Positions 5,736-8,249 of a stretch of 8,249 nucleotides of DNA are shown piece by piece. The first letter of the stretch is position 1. Each line of letters starts with the position of its first letter. The notes under the pieces were generated by a model. It made no database searches and was not told the origin of the DNA. It worked only from the letters and a program-made list of their open reading frames with translations. Source of the stretch: Prevotellaceae bacterium (GTDB taxonomy: Bacteria; Bacteroidota; Bacteroidia; Bacteroidales; Bacteroidaceae). Made by a program: the position numbers and the translations under genes. The stretch is from the NCBI GenBank assembly GCA_030536165.1, contig JAUNQM010000097.1, positions 1-8,249 on the forward strand, written 5' to 3'.

Positions 5736-6326
5736 TTAGCCACATACCGGATAGCCAGTTATCACTAATAAGAAGAAGAGTGAGTAAACGATTGCCATAA
5801 ACAGCAACGTGAGCGGAATGGCAAAGATGGGTAGCAGATAGCCTAACAGATTTATCTTCATAAGTCCCACGTTTACACGCTTTAACAAGAAACGTATCAT
5901 CCATATTGTAGCAACGGCTGGTGCTATCAGGGAAATGTAGAGCGCTATTTTTGTCGGGGCGCTATAATCGGTAAAATTGTTTATGCAATAAATTCCTAAC
6001 ACAACAAAAACAGGAATACATACGCAAACTTCGAAGAATGTAACAATGCCGAGTACGTTCTTGGTGTCCTCTGCTTTTTTCCAACGTTTCTTATATATTT
6101 GCGCCTTACCATAGCCCAACTTGGTAGCCATGTCGCAATATTTGAAGGTTGCACCGATGGACTGCTTCACTCCAAGTCCGTGGTAGTAATAGGCTGCTAC
6201 GGCAAAGGCATACAGACCATTTTCCTTGTCAACCATCTCCATTGCTTCTTCTAAAGGACAAAGTCCTGAAGCTTCGACAAACTTTTCTTCATCAAGCAAT
6301 TGCTGTAGTCGTTTTGTATCAGTCAT
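5736..6326 (-). CDS. Sel1-like repeat protein with C-terminal membrane segments, unknown function
   Basis: This 196-residue protein is not one I recognise. Residues about 1-88 are soluble and helical. Residues 37-72 read like one Sel1/TPR-type repeat (AVAAYYYHGLGV, later FKYCDMATKLGYGKA), with the usual Ala, Tyr and Gly spacing. A Lys-rich junction (79-89) follows, then hydrophobic segments at about 91-115, 124-148 and 158-190; the last may be a hairpin of two. The Lys/Arg distribution suggests that the N-terminal part stays in the cytoplasm. Sel1-like repeats usually mediate protein-protein contacts, so a membrane-tethered adaptor is a reasonable inference. It lies 115 bases after the acyl-CoA ligase stop on the same strand, with no TAnnTTTG box in between, so it may be read through from that gene. 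There is no stop-codon damage or truncation. Confidence 0.75.
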   Translation of the reverse strand: MTDTKRLQQLLDEEKFVEASGLCPLEEAMEMVDKENGLYAFAVAAYYYHGLGVKQSIGATFKYCDMATKLGYGKAQIYKKRWKKAEDTKNVLGIVTFFEVCVCIPVFVVLGIYCINNFTDYSAPTKIALYISLIAPAVATIWMIRFLLKRVNVGLMKINLLGYLLPIFAIPLTLLFMAIVYSLFFLLVITGYPVCG

Positions 6327-6328
6327 GG

Positions 6329-6390
6329 GGATTTACGGATTTACTGAGTTACGGTTTATTTTTAGGAGTTAAGTAGTTAAAGGAGTTAAG
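6329..6390. repeat. Degenerate 8-9-mer tandem repeats directly before a start codon
   Basis: Immediately after the complement of the Sel1-like ATG come GGATTTAC, GGATTTAC, TGAGTTAC and GGTTTATT (6329-6360). Then GGAGTTAA, GTAGTTAAA and GGAGTTAAG follow (6365-6390). The first set forms the translation-initiation region of that gene on the minus strand, so a change in copy number would alter its leader. Confidence 0.6.
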
Positions 6391-6406
6391 ACATGTGCTT
6401 TTACCT

Positions 6407-6434
6407 GAAACTTGGAACTTGAAACTTGAAACTT
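6407..6434. repeat. Four tandem heptamers GAAACTT / GGAACTT / GAAACTT / GAAACTT
   Basis: Four contiguous 7-mers differ at one base in the second copy. On the minus strand they start 7 bases after the stop codon of the acyl-CoA ligase, in the same relative place as the heptamers after the cytoplasmic FKBP gene. Confidence 0.75.
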
Positions 6435-6441
6435 TTATCTT

Positions 6442-8121
6442 TTACTTATACAAGAACCTCTTTATGCTGCGCTTGGCTGTCTTGGCAAACTCGGTCTCGG
6501 TAAGTTCTATCTTGAAAATCTTTGAATATACAGGCAGACTCTCGTTGAGCTTCACACGGTTCTGCTCCATTACTTCCTCGATTGCCTTCTGGTTCAAGCC
6601 TTGCTTGCGGGCTTCGTCGTAGTCTGGGAACACGAGTCCTACGAGTTTGGACTGACGCTGAACGACAACGCTTTCTACAACCAAGTCCATATTGTTCAGT
6701 CGGTCTTCAATCTCCTCTGGGTAGATATTCTGTCCGTTAGAGCCGAGTAGCATGTTCTTGCTGCGACCTTTGATGAAGAGGAAACCGTCTTCATCCATTA
6801 TGCCGAGGTCGCCAGTGTGATACCATCCGTCTTCGTCAAGTGCCTGGCGTGTCTGTTCTTCAGCCTTATAGTAGCCGAGCATTACGTTAAGTCCGCGCAC
6901 GAGTATCTCGCCTGGGATGTTTCGTGGGTCAGTGCTGTCGATTTCAATCTCAATGTTTGCGCATGGGCGACCGCAACTGCCTGGCACTACGTCCATCCAA
7001 TGAGCGTAGGTAATGAGCGGTGCGCACTCTGTTGCACCATAGCCTACACAATACGGTATGCGTTCATCGCGCAGGAAATTCTCAACCTCTTTGTTGAAAG
7101 CAGCGCCTCCCACTATGAGTTCAAAGAAATTACCACCGAAAGCATTCATCACCTGTTCGCGAATCTTTTCCTTCACCTTCTTGCCTACAATCGGTGTGCG
7201 GAGAAGGGCTTGCATCTTCAGTGTGTGTATCTTAGGAAATACTTTCTTGCGTATTATCTTTTCGATAACGAGCGGAACAGAGATAACCAGCGTCGGGCGT
7301 ATCTCTGCGTATGCCTTGAGCAATACCTGCGGCGACGGAGTGCGGTTGAGGAAATGGATGTGACGCCCGGCAACAAACGGGAACACGAGTTCAAATGCGA
7401 TGCCAAACATGTGACCGAGTGGAAGCATGCTTATGTAGTTCTCGCCTGGATGCAAGCATTTGTTCATCGTCTTCATTGCAAAGTCGAGGTTGCTCCACAT
7501 TGCACGGTAAGGTATCATGACGCCTTTTGAGAAGCCCGTTGTGCCGCTGGTGTAATTGATAAGGCACATTGCGTTCGGATCTTTATCCTCGAAATAACAG
7601 ACATTCTCCTTGCGGAAGAACTTTGGATATTTGCGTCCGAAGAGTTCGTTGAGGTGCTCACGAGCATAAACCAACGGCTCCGATTTCGCTTCGATAATGG
7701 AGAAGTCTGGCAGGTTGATGATGCCTTCAAGGCATGGCATCTGCTTGCCATCGATGATTGTTGCAACGTAGTCGCCAACAAAGAGGAGTTTAGCATCACT
7801 GTGGTTAACGGTGTTGTGAATCTGCTCAGGCGTGAAGTCTGCGAGCAAAGGCACAGTCACGGTTCCGTATGTAATGCTTGCGAAGAATGTCACAGCCCAA
7901 TTGGTGCTGTTTCTACCGCAAATGGCAATCTTGTCGCCAGCCTTTACTCCAGCCTCTTCAAAGAGTATGTGCAACTTTTCTATCTTTCTGGCTACGTCCT
8001 TGAACTGCAATGTGCGTCCCTGATAGTCGGAAAGTGCGGGAGTGTCCCAGTACTTGACAATAGACCTCTCGATTATCTTGGATAGGCTTTCTACCTTGCT
8101 TGTATCTAATGTATATGCCAT
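6442..8121 (-). CDS. AMP-forming acyl-CoA synthetase/ligase (long-chain fatty acid-CoA ligase type)
   Basis: The 559-residue protein belongs to the ANL adenylating superfamily. Members activate a carboxylic acid, here most likely a fatty acid, with ATP to acyl-AMP and then to acyl-CoA. Motifs in order: the P-loop YTSGTTGFSKG (about 190-200), LPLGHMFG (about 233-240), GGAAF (about 338-342), YGATE (361-365), GWYHTGDLG (432-440) and the hinge region GRSKNMLLGSNGQNIYPEEIE (452-472). The C-terminal lysine motif, usually PKTxxGKIxR, reads AKTAKRSIKR (546-555), putting Ser552 where the catalytic Lys is expected. No signal or membrane segment is visible, so it is cytoplasmic. I chose ATG 8121 (MAYTLD) because the in-frame ATG at 8220 lies upstream of the predicted promoter. 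The substrate chain length cannot be read from sequence. Confidence 0.92.
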   Translation of the reverse strand: MAYTLDTSKVESLSKIIERSIVKYWDTPALSDYQGRTLQFKDVARKIEKLHILFEEAGVKAGDKIAICGRNSTNWAVTFFASITYGTVTVPLLADFTPEQIHNTVNHSDAKLLFVGDYVATIIDGKQMPCLEGIINLPDFSIIEAKSEPLVYAREHLNELFGRKYPKFFRKENVCYFEDKDPNAMCLINYTSGTTGFSKGVMIPYRAMWSNLDFAMKTMNKCLHPGENYISMLPLGHMFGIAFELVFPFVAGRHIHFLNRTPSPQVLLKAYAEIRPTLVISVPLVIEKIIRKKVFPKIHTLKMQALLRTPIVGKKVKEKIREQVMNAFGGNFFELIVGGAAFNKEVENFLRDERIPYCVGYGATECAPLITYAHWMDVVPGSCGRPCANIEIEIDSTDPRNIPGEILVRGLNVMLGYYKAEEQTRQALDEDGWYHTGDLGIMDEDGFLFIKGRSKNMLLGSNGQNIYPEEIEDRLNNMDLVVESVVVQRQSKLVGLVFPDYDEARKQGLNQKAIEEVMEQNRVKLNESLPVYSKIFKIELTETEFAKTAKRSIKRFLYK

Positions 8122-8186
8122 ATAAAAAATACTATTCTTTTGTTCGGAATATGAATTGATTTGTTCAATTTGTCTAATTTCAGATG

Positions 8187-8216
8187 CAAAATTACAATTT
8201 CTTTCGCACATACAAG
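8187..8216 (-). promoter_or_regulatory. Bacteroidetes-type promoter for the acyl-CoA ligase gene
   Basis: The minus strand has TAATTTTG (8194-8187), an exact TAnnTTTG. CTTG (8216-8213) lies 18 bases upstream, close to the -33 TTTG element. Transcription would start near 8180, leaving a leader of about 60 bases to the ATG at 8121. This supports the shorter protein start. Confidence 0.6.
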
Positions 8217-8249
8217 TCATTTATTTTGAAAAATTAGTATTTTTTTTAG

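Noticed and set aside
6817..7530. A 237-residue plus-strand open frame
   Set aside because: It is antisense to the acyl-CoA ligase, whose motifs are intact in the opposite frame; its own product has Cys/His/Tyr-rich composition unlike a real protein.
8124..8245. An 11-bp inverted repeat (AAAAAATACTA / TAGTATTTTTT) flanking the acyl-CoA ligase promoter
   Set aside because: Both arms are A/T-rich and 100 bases apart, so chance is a sufficient explanation without more copies.

Overview
The window looks like an ordinary chromosomal stretch from a Bacteroidetes bacterium, most likely Prevotella or a close relative. The grounds are: upstream elements matching the Bacteroidetes -7 consensus TAnnTTTG, no Shine-Dalgarno-like sequences before the starts, tandem FKBP-type isomerases with Sec or lipoprotein signals, a moderate GC content, and intergenic REP-like repeats of the CCCTCCC/GGGAGGG and TCTCCCCC-TTCG-GGGGGAGA type. 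This taxon call is inference from composition and motif recall, not from a database match.

All eight recognisable genes lie on the minus strand, so the window reads right to left. In that order: an AMP-forming acyl-CoA ligase of the FadD type (8121-6442, with a good promoter at about 8187-8216); a small Sel1-like membrane protein of unknown function (6326-5736); a gene-free, repeat-rich stretch of nearly 800 bases (4945-5735); three consecutive FKBP peptidyl-prolyl isomerases, predicted cytoplasmic (4944-4504), lipoprotein (4359-3499) and secreted (3499-2507); an Lrp/AsnC-family regulator (2431-1898); a two-domain peptidase fusing a class-I glutamine-amidotransferase-like C26 hydrolase to an M19 membrane-dipeptidase-like domain (1932-199); and the first 61 codons of a membrane-anchored protein that runs off the left edge (185-1).

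The genes form functional blocks. The FKBP trio is a proline-isomerase/chaperone set spread over three compartments, and its last two genes share one base (TAATG). The regulator overlaps the C26-M19 peptidase by 35 bases, and the peptidase is followed after 13 bases by the membrane protein. This suggests a small regulated operon for breaking down gamma-glutamyl peptides or dipeptides.

The genes are mostly of known families. The least explained material is intergenic. It includes a four-copy array of the 13-bp palindrome ACACCTnAGGTGT at 23-24 bp spacing, ending in a perfect 18-bp-stem inverted repeat (5590-5673). There are also overlapping, mutually exclusive hairpins (5189-5234), a REP-like composite (5370-5434), and degenerate 7- and 8-mer tandem repeats that sit directly against stop or start codons (4390-4503 and 6329-6434). 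I see no CRISPR array, rRNA, tRNA, transposase or phage gene.
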